NCBI RefSeq assembly: GCF_040839445.1
Contig: NZ_JBDPGJ010000001.1
Span: 806,001-870,000, forward strand
DNA: 64,000 bases
Source: Aquibium pacificus
GTDB taxonomy: Bacteria; Pseudomonadota; Alphaproteobacteria; Rhizobiales; Rhizobiaceae
Direction of reading: 5' to 3'
The position numbers were made by a program, and so were the translations under genes. Of the stretch, positions 19,601 to 27,512 are shown in pieces. Within the stretch, counting starts at the first letter, position 1. Each line of letters begins with the position of its first letter. A model generated the notes under the pieces. That model had not been told where the DNA came from, searched no databases, and saw only the letters and a program-made list of their open reading frames with translations.

Positions 19601-19999
19601 GACGGACTCGACCCGGAACGCCATCAGGTGCTGTGCAACGGCCGCGTCGTGCCGCTGACGAAAACCTCGCGGGCCGGAACGGCGGTGGCGGGCGTGCGCT
19701 TCAAGGCGTGGCAGCCCGGTTCGGGCATGCATCCGGCGCTGCCGGTCGACAGCCCCCTCGTTTTCGACGTCTACGACCGCTGGTCGAAACGCTCGATCGG
19801 CGGCTGCGTCTACCACTCCGCCCATCCTGGAGGGCGGAACTACGAGACCTTCCCGGTCAATTCCAACGAGGCCGAATCGCGGCGGCTCGCCCGTTTCGAG
19901 GCCTCGGGCCACTCGCCCGGAATGCGCGTGCCGCCCGTCGAGGAGGTGCCGGGGGAATTCCCGATGACCCTCGACCTGCGGCGCCCGCCGCTCCTGTAG
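16655..19999 (+). CDS. Transglutaminase-like / DUF2126 protein
   Basis: An 1114-aa two-part protein. The N-terminal third is a bacterial transglutaminase-like N-domain plus a papain-fold core with catalytic Cys in KGSCRDSSWL (about 180), His in DLHAWCEVYL (about 228) and Asp in GLDPTSG (about 245). The rest is DUF2126, beginning near the conserved MGGEPTFVS and extending to about residue 1100. No signal peptide is seen, so it is cytoplasmic. This gene, the ATP-grasp/alpha-E fusion and a second transglutaminase form a widespread cluster proposed in comparative genomics to make or trim a peptide-like modification. No product has been assigned from sequence here. Confidence 0.93.
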   Translation: MSIKAAVHHLTHYRYDRPVTLGPQVIRLRPAPHSKTRVISHSLKVEPSNHFVNIQQDPYGNYLARFVFPEPVRELRIEVDLVADMTVYNPFDFFVEPEAETWPFSYPEDLRDDLSIYLKPEPATPLLQAFLDSIDRSGKNTVDFVVDLNARIQRETGYVIRMEPGVQTPEETLASAKGSCRDSSWLLVNVLRHLGIAARFVSGYLIQLKPDLAALDGPAGTNHDFTDLHAWCEVYLPGAGWIGLDPTSGLLTGESHIPLAATPHYRNAAPISGLASYAEVNFEFDMSVSRVAEHPRISKPFSDDAWDALDALGEKVDAALAGNDVRLTMGGEPTFVSIDDFEAGEWNADAVGPTKRALADGLIRRLRERFAPGGFLHYGQGKWYPGETLPRWTFSLYWRKDGKPIWTDPSLVAEEKAQTGASAETAEALLAGIAENLGLPKENVAPAYEDPAEWVLKEGNLPENVDPSNSKLDDAEARNRIARVFERGLTKPSGFVLPVQRWQAAASGHRWRSERWKTRRGKLFLVPGDSPVGYRLPLGALPYVPPTSYPFIVEVDPSVERGPLPDGAELLARNQMAPADGRAQPEASFTASGETQDRVEQHLTDIEGAVRTALAVEPRDGRLCVFMPPVEALEDYLELVAAAEDAARPLGLPVHIEGYPPPHDPRLNVIRVAPDPGVIEVNVHPAANWRECVEITTAVYEEARQSRLGADKFMIDGKHTGTGGGNHVVVGGATPGDSPFLRRPDLLKSLVLFWQRHPALSYLFSGLFIGPTSQAPRVDEARHDSLYELEIALSQVPAPGKGAAPLPWLVDRLFRNLLVDVTGNTHRSEICIDKLFSPDGPTGRLGLIEFRGFEMPPSPRMSLAQQLLVRALIVRFWQDPLDGKFVRWGTTLHDRFMLPWFVWQDFLDVLADLGRHGFDFSPQWFEAQLEFRFPFVGQVSYEGVDLELRQALEPWHVMGEQGAIGGTVRFVDSSVERLQVRADGLDPERHQVLCNGRVVPLTKTSRAGTAVAGVRFKAWQPGSGMHPALPVDSPLVFDVYDRWSKRSIGGCVYHSAHPGGRNYETFPVNSNEAESRRLARFEASGHSPGMRVPPVEEVPGEFPMTLDLRRPPLL

Positions 20000-20005
20000 C
20001 CGGAC

Positions 20006-22417
20006 ATGACCGTCGCCCGATCCAGTTCCGGACCACTCGGCGAGCTGCCCGGTCCGCTCGCGGCCGGCTACCGGCCGGTGCCGGGCATCCACGACGAGAT
20101 GATGGACGCTTCGGGATCGGTCCGGCCGCTGTGGCGCAAGCTGACGGCGGGGCTGGATTCGCTCGGGCCAGACGTTCTGATTTCGCGTTTCGGCCGGGCC
20201 GACCAGTACCTTCGCGACGCGGGCGTCTACTATCGCGTCTACGGCGACGATGCCGAGCAGGAGCGCGCCTGGCCGCTGGCGCACGTTCCGCTGCTCATAG
20301 GCGAGGGCGAATGGGCGGAGATCTCGTCGGCGCTCGCCCAGCGGGCGGAGCTTCTGGAAGAGATCGTCGCCGACATCTACGGCGCAAACCGGCTGGTCGC
20401 CGAAGGCCTGCTGCCGCCGTCGCTGATCGCGGCGAACCCCGAATTCCTGCGGCCGCTCGTGGGCGTCGTGCCGGCGAGTGGCAACTACCTCCATTTCTGC
20501 GCCTTCGAACTCGGCCGCGGTCCCGACGGCACGTGGTGGGTGCTGGCCGACCGGACGCAGGCTCCGTCCGGCGCCGGATTCGCGCTCGAGAACCGGGTGG
20601 CGACGACCCGCGCGCTGCCCGAGGCCTTCGCGTCGATGAACGTGCCGCGGCTCGCCGGCTTCTTCCGCGCCTTCCGCGATTCCCTTTTCGGTCTCGTCCG
20701 GCAGGAAAACGGCAGGGTGGCGATCCTCACCCCCGGCATCCACAACGAGACCTATTTCGAACACGCCTACATCGCCCGCTATCTCGGCCTGCTCCTGCTC
20801 GAGGGTGAAGACCTGACGATCAGCGACGGCGCGGTCATGGTGCGGACCGTCTCGGGTCTGAAGCCGGTCGAGGTGCTGTGGCGGCGCTTCGATGCCGCGT
20901 TCCTCGATCCGCTCGAACTGAACCAGACGTCCCGCATCGGCACCCCGGGGCTGGTCGATGCGCTGCGCGGCGGCACGACCGCGATGGTGAACGCCCCCGG
21001 CACGGGAATCCTGGAAACGCGGGCGCTGCTCGCCTTCATGCCGCGCCTCTGCCACCATCTCCGCAACGAGGAACTGCAACTGCCCGGCATCGCAACCTGG
21101 TGGTGCGGCGGGGAGGCCGAGCGGCGCCATGTCGCGGACAATCTCGACCGGATGATGATCGGGCCGGCGCTCTCCACCGTTCTTCCCTATGACGACAGTG
21201 CCGCCACGGTGCATGGTGAGGCGCTGGGCGGCGAGGAGAGAGCCGATCTCCTGCGACGGCTCGGGGCGGAAGGAAGCCGCTACGTGGGGCAGGAGGCGGT
21301 TCGCCTCTCCACCGCGCCGTTCTTTCACCAGGGGAAGCTCGAACCCCGGCCGGTCATCCTGCGTGCGTTCGCCTGCCGCACGCCGCAGGGCTGGAGCGTG
21401 ATGCCGGGCGGCTTCGCCCGCATCGGCAGCAGCGCCGACACGGCGGCCATCGCGATGCAGAGGGGAGGGCGCGCGGCCGACGTCTGGGTCGTGGAGAGCA
21501 AGCCGGTCGAGCCGCTCTCGCTCCTGCCGCAGGAGGGCGACGCCGTAAGGCGTGCCGACCCCGGAGCCCTGCCCAGCCGCGCCGCCGACAATCTGTTGTG
21601 GCTCGGGCGATATGTGGAGCGTTCGGAATTCATCGTGCGCGTGCTACGGGCCTATCATTCGCGGCTTGCCGAAGCGGTCGATCCCGAGACGCCGCTGCTG
21701 GAATTCGTCCACGCTCACACAGAGAGGCTCGGCATCGACGTCTCGCAGGCGGTGCCGTCCGGCCTACTCGCGGGGATCGACAGCACTTTCGCCAGCGCCG
21801 GGCGCATCCGCGACCGCTTCTCGCCGGACGGATGGATGGCGCTGAAAGACCTTTCCAAGACCGTCCATCGTTTTGCCGGAGCGGTGCAGCCGGGAGACGA
21901 CGCCGCCCGGGCCATGTCGGTCCTGTTGCGCAAGATCGCGGGCTTCTCGGGCCTGGTGCACGAGAACATGTACCGCTTCACCGGATGGCGGTTCCTCGAA
22001 ATCGGGCGGCGCCTGGAGCGCGGCATCCAGATGTCGCGCCTGCTCGGCAGCATGACTTCCGCGGACGCGCCCCAGGGAGCCCTGGAGATGCTGCTCGAGA
22101 TCGGCGACAGCATCATTTCGCACCGCCGCCGCTATTCCGTGCACGCCGGACGGCTGACGGTAATCGATCTCCTGGCGCTCGACCCCTATAATCCCCGCGC
22201 CGTGCTGTTCCAGCTCGAGGTGCTGAAGGCGGAGATCGAACTTCTGCCGAACGCGATGCGGCACGGGGTCCGTTCGGACCTCGCCAAGGAGATCCTGCGA
22301 CTGCACACGGAGTTTGCCATCCGCGAACCCGAGGACTTCACGCCCGATCTGTTCCGGCTGGCCGGACAGGAACTCGGGGACCTGGCGAGCCTCATCGACG
22401 CGACATATTTCGGATGA
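20006..22417 (+). CDS. Circularly permuted ATP-grasp protein fused to alpha-E domain
   Basis: An 803-aa fusion. Residues about 40-480 are the circularly permuted ATP-grasp (DUF404/DUF407) with conserved stretches VLADRTQAPSGAGFALENR, GIHNETYFEHAYIARYLG and the basic loop ISDGAVMVRTVSGLKPVEVL. Residues about 521-800 are the helical alpha-E domain (DUF403), opening with AADNLLWLGRYVERSE. In many genomes these are two separate genes; here they are one polypeptide. ATP-grasp folds ligate carboxylates to amines or thiols, so it is the presumed ligase of the cluster. Start is 6 bp after the upstream stop, hence one operon. Confidence 0.92.
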   Translation: MTVARSSSGPLGELPGPLAAGYRPVPGIHDEMMDASGSVRPLWRKLTAGLDSLGPDVLISRFGRADQYLRDAGVYYRVYGDDAEQERAWPLAHVPLLIGEGEWAEISSALAQRAELLEEIVADIYGANRLVAEGLLPPSLIAANPEFLRPLVGVVPASGNYLHFCAFELGRGPDGTWWVLADRTQAPSGAGFALENRVATTRALPEAFASMNVPRLAGFFRAFRDSLFGLVRQENGRVAILTPGIHNETYFEHAYIARYLGLLLLEGEDLTISDGAVMVRTVSGLKPVEVLWRRFDAAFLDPLELNQTSRIGTPGLVDALRGGTTAMVNAPGTGILETRALLAFMPRLCHHLRNEELQLPGIATWWCGGEAERRHVADNLDRMMIGPALSTVLPYDDSAATVHGEALGGEERADLLRRLGAEGSRYVGQEAVRLSTAPFFHQGKLEPRPVILRAFACRTPQGWSVMPGGFARIGSSADTAAIAMQRGGRAADVWVVESKPVEPLSLLPQEGDAVRRADPGALPSRAADNLLWLGRYVERSEFIVRVLRAYHSRLAEAVDPETPLLEFVHAHTERLGIDVSQAVPSGLLAGIDSTFASAGRIRDRFSPDGWMALKDLSKTVHRFAGAVQPGDDAARAMSVLLRKIAGFSGLVHENMYRFTGWRFLEIGRRLERGIQMSRLLGSMTSADAPQGALEMLLEIGDSIISHRRRYSVHAGRLTVIDLLALDPYNPRAVLFQLEVLKAEIELLPNAMRHGVRSDLAKEILRLHTEFAIREPEDFTPDLFRLAGQELGDLASLIDATYFG

Positions 22418-22427
22418 TGCGCGCGCC

Positions 22428-23312
22428 ATGATCTACGACGTGCGTCTCCTGCAGAGCTACCGCTACGAGAGCCCCGTGGCCGGGGGCCGGCACGTGATCC
22501 GGGTCGCGCCGCTGACGCGGCCGGGCGAGCAGCGCGTGGTCGCGGTGTCGCTGAGCTTCGACCCGGAGCCCGCCGAGCGCTCCGACATCACGGACTTCTT
22601 CGGCAACCAGGTCTCCGCCATCACCTACCGCAACGCCCACGATGCGCTCGACATCCGGATGTCGGCGCGCGTCACCGTGGAACGGTCTCCGCCCGACGAG
22701 ACGCGGTCAGTTTCGCTGGCCGACCTGCCGCGGGACCTGGAGCGATGCCTCTCGCTGGCCGCCGATTCGCCTCATCACTTCCTCGCCGCCAGCCCGCTCG
22801 TCGCGCTCGATGCCGAGATCGCGGCCTACGCTGCCGCGGCCGTACGCGGGCAGACCACCGTCGCGGGCGCCGCCATGGTATTCTGCCGCCACATACACGA
22901 GGACTTTTCCTACGATCCGAAGGCCACGGACGTCCGCACGCCGCCGCGTCAGGCATTCCGCCTCAGGCGGGGTGTCTGCCAGGACTTCAGCCACGTCATG
23001 ATCTCCGGCCTGCGCAGCCTCGGCATTCCCGCCGGCTACGTCAGCGGCTATCTCCGCACAATACCACCGCCCGGGCGCGAGCGGCTGGAAGGCGCGGACG
23101 CCATGCACGCCTGGGTGAAGGTGTGGTGCGGAGCCGGCGCGGGATGGCTGGAGTTCGACCCGACCAACGCGATCGCCGCCGGCAACGACCACATCGCAGT
23201 GGGCTACGGCCGCGACTACTCCGACGTCGCGCCGATCATCGGCGTCCTGCGGACCATCGGCAGCCAGGAGGCCAAACACTCGGTGGACGTGATCCCGGTC
23301 GCCGATCCCTAG
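22428..23312 (+). CDS. Transglutaminase family protein
   Basis: A 294-aa transglutaminase-like cysteine peptidase with the bacterial N-terminal beta domain (LLQSYRYESPVAGGRHVIRV) and papain-like triad: Cys in RGVCQDFSH (about 181), His in DAMHAWVKVW (about 224) and Asp in EFDPTNA (about 242). It begins 10 bases after the ATP-grasp/alpha-E gene, closing the three-gene operon. Related to the N-terminal part of the DUF2126 gene product. Likely cleaves or transfers an amide bond in the modification built by the ATP-grasp ligase (inference from cluster conservation). Confidence 0.9.
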   Translation: MIYDVRLLQSYRYESPVAGGRHVIRVAPLTRPGEQRVVAVSLSFDPEPAERSDITDFFGNQVSAITYRNAHDALDIRMSARVTVERSPPDETRSVSLADLPRDLERCLSLAADSPHHFLAASPLVALDAEIAAYAAAAVRGQTTVAGAAMVFCRHIHEDFSYDPKATDVRTPPRQAFRLRRGVCQDFSHVMISGLRSLGIPAGYVSGYLRTIPPPGRERLEGADAMHAWVKVWCGAGAGWLEFDPTNAIAAGNDHIAVGYGRDYSDVAPIIGVLRTIGSQEAKHSVDVIPVADP

Positions 23313-23549
23313 GGCCAATAGCGTCACGGACATTTCATCGCCCTGCATCGGCAAGTTTCCGCTCCGGATTCGGAAGCATCAATTCGCCTGTCGCGCCCCG
23401 TTTGCGTCAATCTTGTCGCATTCGGGGCATCTTAAAGGCTGCCGAAGTTGCACATTCCGCTGCGGAACTGGGCCGATGGCGCTTTGACATCAAGGACCGG
23501 ATGGGGAATGCTAATTGGCGAAAAGCCAAAAACATAACGGGAGATTGGA

Positions 23550-25205
23550 ATGAGTTTCTACAAGAGCAACGGCGACAGGGTACCTGCCCACGTCATGGAA
23601 ATGGCTGAATCCGCAAAGGCCGGGAAGATCGACCGCCGCGAATTCCTCGCCATGGCCAGCGTCTTCGGGGCGTCGACCGCAATGGCCTACGGCATGCTCG
23701 GTCTCGCCGCGCCGACCCCGGCGCTGGCGCAGGACGAGCCGAAGAAGGGCGGCGTGCTGAAGGTCGCCATGTGGGTCAAGGATCCCAAGGATCCGCGCAC
23801 GGCCGACTGGTCGGAGATCGCCAACGCCGAGCGCCAGACGCTCGAGCCGCTGGTCAAGTACACCAAGGACTACACGTTCGAGCCCTACCTGCTCGAGAGC
23901 TGGGACGTGAACGACGACGCCACCGAATACGTGCTGCACGTGCGTCCCGGCGTGACCTGGACGAACGGTGACACGTTCAACGCCGACGACGTCGTCTTCA
24001 ACTTCACCCGCTGGGCCGACAAGAGCGCCGAAGGCAACTCCATGCCCGGTCGCCTGGGCAGCATCGTCGACGAGGCCTCGGGCAAGCTGCGCGAAGGCTC
24101 GGTCACCAAGGTCGACGACATGACCGTCAAGATCGCGCTCACCAAGGCCGACATCGCGCTCATCCCGAGCCTTTGCGACTATCCCGCACTCGTGGTGCAC
24201 CGCTCCTTCGACGAAACCGGCGCCAACTTCGTGCAGAACCCGATCGGCACCGGCCCGTTCGAGCTCGTCTCCTACGACGTCGGCCAGCGCGTGGTCTACA
24301 AGCGCCGCGAGAACGGCACCTGGTGGAACGGCGACGTATACCTCGACGGCGTCGAGTTCATCGACTACGGCACCGACCCGTCGGCAATGGTCTCGGCCTT
24401 CGAGGCCGGAGAGGTCCACACCAACCACGAGACCTCGGCCGACTACGTCCAGATCCTGGAAGGGGTCGGCGCGGTAACGTCGGAGGCGGTCACCGCCTCG
24501 ACGATCGTGGCGCGCACCAACGTCGCCAACAAGCCCTATGACGACCAGAAGGTCCGCAAGGCGCTTCAGCTCGCAGTCGACAACGCGACCGTGCTCGCGC
24601 TCGGCTACGGCAATGCCGGCGAGGTGGCCGAAAATCACCACGTCTGCCCGATCCATCCGGAATACGTGGCGCTGCCCAAGGTCGAGCGTGACATCGCGGC
24701 TGCCAAGGCCATGATGGAAGAGGCCGGCCAGATGGACTTTGAGCACGACCTCATCACCGTCGACGAGGACTGGCACAAGAACACCGGCGACGCCATCGCC
24801 GCCCAGATCCGAGAGGCCGGCATCAAGGTGAAGCGCACGGTGCTGCCGGGCTCGACCTTCTGGAACGACTGGACGAAGTATCCCTACTCGATGACCAACT
24901 GGAACATGCGTCCGCTCGGCATCCAGGTCGTCGCGATCGCCTACCGTACCGGCGAGGCGTGGAACGAGGCGGCCTACTCCAATCCGGAACTGGACGCCGC
25001 CGTCGGCGAGGCGCTGTCGATCGCCGACGCCGAGAAGCGCAAGGAGGTCATGGGCAAGATCGAGCAGATCCTCCAGGACTCGGGCATCATCATCCAGCCC
25101 TACTGGCGCAAGCTCTACAACCACTCCATGCCCGTCGTGCAGAACCACGGCATGCACCCGACCTTCGAGCACGATTTCGGCAAGGTCTGGCTTAAGGAAG
25201 CCTGA
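23550..25205 (+). CDS. ABC transporter substrate-binding protein, peptide/opine type, Tat-exported
   Basis: A 551-aa SBP_bac_5 family protein (DppA/OppA-like). The N-terminus contains a twin-arginine motif DRREFLAMAS (about 28-37), a hydrophobic stretch and a probable cleavage after PALAQ (about 61), so it is exported folded. The lobe-1 start KKGGVLKVAMWV and the motifs NPIGTGPFELVSYD and NADDVVFNFTRW are standard for the family. It is the first gene of a five-domain importer unit (binding protein, two permeases, double ATPase). Ligand unknown; peptides, opines, nickel and sugars are all taken by this family. Confidence 0.9.
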   Translation: MSFYKSNGDRVPAHVMEMAESAKAGKIDRREFLAMASVFGASTAMAYGMLGLAAPTPALAQDEPKKGGVLKVAMWVKDPKDPRTADWSEIANAERQTLEPLVKYTKDYTFEPYLLESWDVNDDATEYVLHVRPGVTWTNGDTFNADDVVFNFTRWADKSAEGNSMPGRLGSIVDEASGKLREGSVTKVDDMTVKIALTKADIALIPSLCDYPALVVHRSFDETGANFVQNPIGTGPFELVSYDVGQRVVYKRRENGTWWNGDVYLDGVEFIDYGTDPSAMVSAFEAGEVHTNHETSADYVQILEGVGAVTSEAVTASTIVARTNVANKPYDDQKVRKALQLAVDNATVLALGYGNAGEVAENHHVCPIHPEYVALPKVERDIAAAKAMMEEAGQMDFEHDLITVDEDWHKNTGDAIAAQIREAGIKVKRTVLPGSTFWNDWTKYPYSMTNWNMRPLGIQVVAIAYRTGEAWNEAAYSNPELDAAVGEALSIADAEKRKEVMGKIEQILQDSGIIIQPYWRKLYNHSMPVVQNHGMHPTFEHDFGKVWLKEA

Positions 25206-25223
25206 TCGTCCGACAGGCACCAT

Positions 25224-25248
25224 CGGGAGGGGCCTTGTGCCCCTCCCG
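25224..25248 (+). terminator. Intra-operon hairpin after binding-protein gene
   Basis: CGGGAGGGGC, loop CTTGT, GCCCCTCCCG: a perfect 10-bp stem 18 bases after the binding-protein stop and 48 bases before the first permease. Only a weak T-rich tail follows. It probably acts as an attenuator or 3'-end stabiliser, giving more binding protein than permease. Confidence 0.7.
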
Positions 25249-25296
25249 TTCATTCCGGAGGGTTAGGCGCCCCAACCCGAACAGGCAGGGGGATCG

Positions 25297-26334
25297 ATGC
25301 TTGCTTTCGTAGTCCGGCGACTGGGCACCATGGCGCTGACGATGCTGTGCCTCACGCTCGTCGTCTTCTTCATGGTCAATCTCGAACCCAACCTGCGCAA
25401 GCTGTCGATCAGCCAGCTCGACATGCGGTCGTCCGACGAGCACATCGAAAGCTGGCTCCAGCGCAACGGCTACCGCGACAATTTCTTCATCCGCTATGGC
25501 CGCTGGCTGGGCGTCGTCCAGAAGCAGCCCAACGTGAACGCCGAAGGGCAGCCCGTCCCGCGCTTTTCCTACTGCAACGAGCCGGCTGAGCCGTATTACG
25601 GCGGAATCCTGCAAGGCGATTTCGGCTGTTCGACCAAGTTCAAGACGACGGTCGCGGCAAAGCTGTTTCCCGCGCTCGGCGCCACCGGCATCCTGATGTT
25701 CTGGGTCATGGCGACCATGGTGCCCATCGCGCTCCTGATCGGCATCCTCGCCGGCATGCGCGAGGGTACGAGGACGGATCGAAGTCTGTCCGTCGCCTCG
25801 ATCACGACAACCGCCACGCCGGAATATGTCTCGGGCGTCATCTTCACCGTGATCTTCGCCTCGTGGCTCGGCTGGCTGAACGGATCGGCCGCCTCGGCGA
25901 CCGGGCCGGGGGGCATCACGTTTTCCAATTTCACGCTGCCGGTGATGACCATGGCCATCTACGGCATCGGCTACATCGCCCGCATGACCCGCGCCTCCAT
26001 GGTCGAGGTCATGACGCAGCAATACATCCGCACGGCGCGCCTCAAGGGCCTGAGCTTCAGCTCGGTCGTGGTCAAGCACGCGCTGCGCAACGCGCTGATC
26101 GCGCCTTTCACCGTCATCATGCTGCAGTTTCCGTGGCTGCTCACCGGTGTGGTGATCGTCGAGGTCATGTTCCGCTACCAGGGCTTCGGCTACACGCTCG
26201 TGGAGGCCGCCGGCAACAACGACATCGACCTCCTGCTCGGCTGCTCGCTGGTCTCGGTCTTCGTGGTCCTGTCCACGCAGCTCATCTCGGACGTCGGATA
26301 CGCCTACCTCAACCCGCGCATAAGAGTTCAATAA
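25297..26334 (+). CDS. ABC transporter permease, DppB-like
   Basis: A 345-aa inner-membrane permease of the peptide/nickel family. It starts with a membrane helix (FVVRRLGTMALTMLCLT), then a periplasmic loop of roughly 90 residues, then five more helices. The cytoplasmic coupling loop is in YIRTARLKGLSFSSVVVKHA, the EAA-like motif of DppB. Followed after 12 bases by the DppC-like partner. The extracytoplasmic loop contains two Cys. Confidence 0.9.
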   Translation: MLAFVVRRLGTMALTMLCLTLVVFFMVNLEPNLRKLSISQLDMRSSDEHIESWLQRNGYRDNFFIRYGRWLGVVQKQPNVNAEGQPVPRFSYCNEPAEPYYGGILQGDFGCSTKFKTTVAAKLFPALGATGILMFWVMATMVPIALLIGILAGMREGTRTDRSLSVASITTTATPEYVSGVIFTVIFASWLGWLNGSAASATGPGGITFSNFTLPVMTMAIYGIGYIARMTRASMVEVMTQQYIRTARLKGLSFSSVVVKHALRNALIAPFTVIMLQFPWLLTGVVIVEVMFRYQGFGYTLVEAAGNNDIDLLLGCSLVSVFVVLSTQLISDVGYAYLNPRIRVQ

Positions 26335-26346
26335 GAGGGGACGCGG

Positions 26347-27501
26347 ATGCAGCACGAGTATGTCGGGACCGCCCAGATCATCCTGGGCGTCATCGCCCGT
26401 TTCTGGCCGGTCTGGCTCGCGCTCGCGATCGTCCTGATCGCCAGCATCACCTGGAAAAAACGGCTCGGCCTCTACGGCCAGCTCTTCGACACCGGCGTCG
26501 GCATCGCCGGCGTCGTCATCTGCCTGTTCTGGCTCTTCACCGCGATCTTCTCGGCCACGATTTCGCCGTTCGACCCGCTCGCGCAGGACGTCATGATGAA
26601 GGACGCGCTGCCTGGTGCGATCACGGGAGACGGGGGCGTCTACCTCTTCGGCGGCGACAAGCTCGCGCGCGACATCTTCTCGCGCATGGTCTACGGCAGC
26701 CGCATTGTTCTGATCATCGCCCCGGCCGCGACCGCCTTCGCCCTGATGGTCGGCATCACGCTCGGCCTTCCGGCCGGCTACTACGGCGGACGGATCGATT
26801 CCTTCCTGTCCTTCCTCGCCAACCTCGTGCTGGCCTTCCCGGTGATCCTGCTTTTCTACCTGCTGGTCACGCCGGGCATCATGGACACGCCGATCCCCTA
26901 TTCGATGGCGGGCGTGTTCTTCCTGTTCCCGATCATCTTCTTTTCGGTGCTCTTCTACACCCGCTACAAGAACCGCCCCGAGCGGTTCTATCCGCAGATC
27001 GCCATCACGCTGATCCTCGGTTTCTGGATCTATGCCGGGCTGGTGTTCGACGCCGATCCGCTCGGCATCATCTCGATCCGCCCGAACGAGCTCAACATCT
27101 TCGTGGCCGTGGTCTTCGCCTCGTCGCCGGGCGTGTTCCGCATCGTTCGCGGGCTGGTCATGGACATCAAGACGCGCGACTACGTGGCCGCCGCCCAGAC
27201 GCGCGGCGAAAGCCCGTGGTACATCATGCTGTGGGAGATCCTGCCCAACGCCCGCGGGCCGCTGATCGTCGATGCGTGCCTGCGGATCGGCTACACCACG
27301 ATCCTGCTCGGCACGCTCGGCTATTTCGGCCTCGGCCTTGCGCCCGAGAGCCCCGACTGGGGGACGGCCATCAAGGATTCCAGCCGTCTGCTGCGCGCCT
27401 ACATCCACCCGGCGCTGCCGCCGGTCATCGCGCTCATGTCGTTCGTGCTCGGCCTCAACCTGCTCGCCGACGCGCTGCGCGAACAGTCGCTGAAGGACTG
27501 A
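26347..27501 (+). CDS. ABC transporter permease, DppC-like
   Basis: A 384-aa partner permease. The DppC-type features are FGGDKLARDIFSRMVYGSR before the second helix and the EAA loop RDYVAAAQTRGESPWYIMLW. It is longer than typical DppC (about 300 aa) because of additional N-terminal helices (residues about 10-70) and an insert of two helices around residues 180-245 (between LYTRYKNRPERFY and the coupling loop), a layout seen in a subgroup of alphaproteobacterial transporters. Lies 11 bases before the ATPase start. Confidence 0.89.
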   Translation: MQHEYVGTAQIILGVIARFWPVWLALAIVLIASITWKKRLGLYGQLFDTGVGIAGVVICLFWLFTAIFSATISPFDPLAQDVMMKDALPGAITGDGGVYLFGGDKLARDIFSRMVYGSRIVLIIAPAATAFALMVGITLGLPAGYYGGRIDSFLSFLANLVLAFPVILLFYLLVTPGIMDTPIPYSMAGVFFLFPIIFFSVLFYTRYKNRPERFYPQIAITLILGFWIYAGLVFDADPLGIISIRPNELNIFVAVVFASSPGVFRIVRGLVMDIKTRDYVAAAQTRGESPWYIMLWEILPNARGPLIVDACLRIGYTTILLGTLGYFGLGLAPESPDWGTAIKDSSRLLRAYIHPALPPVIALMSFVLGLNLLADALREQSLKD

Positions 27502-27512
27502 GGGAGACCATC

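Noticed and set aside
17474..21328. 1284-codon minus-strand frame over the DUF2126 and ATP-grasp genes
   Set aside because: Antisense shadow with no recognisable domain; the plus-strand genes have full family motifs.
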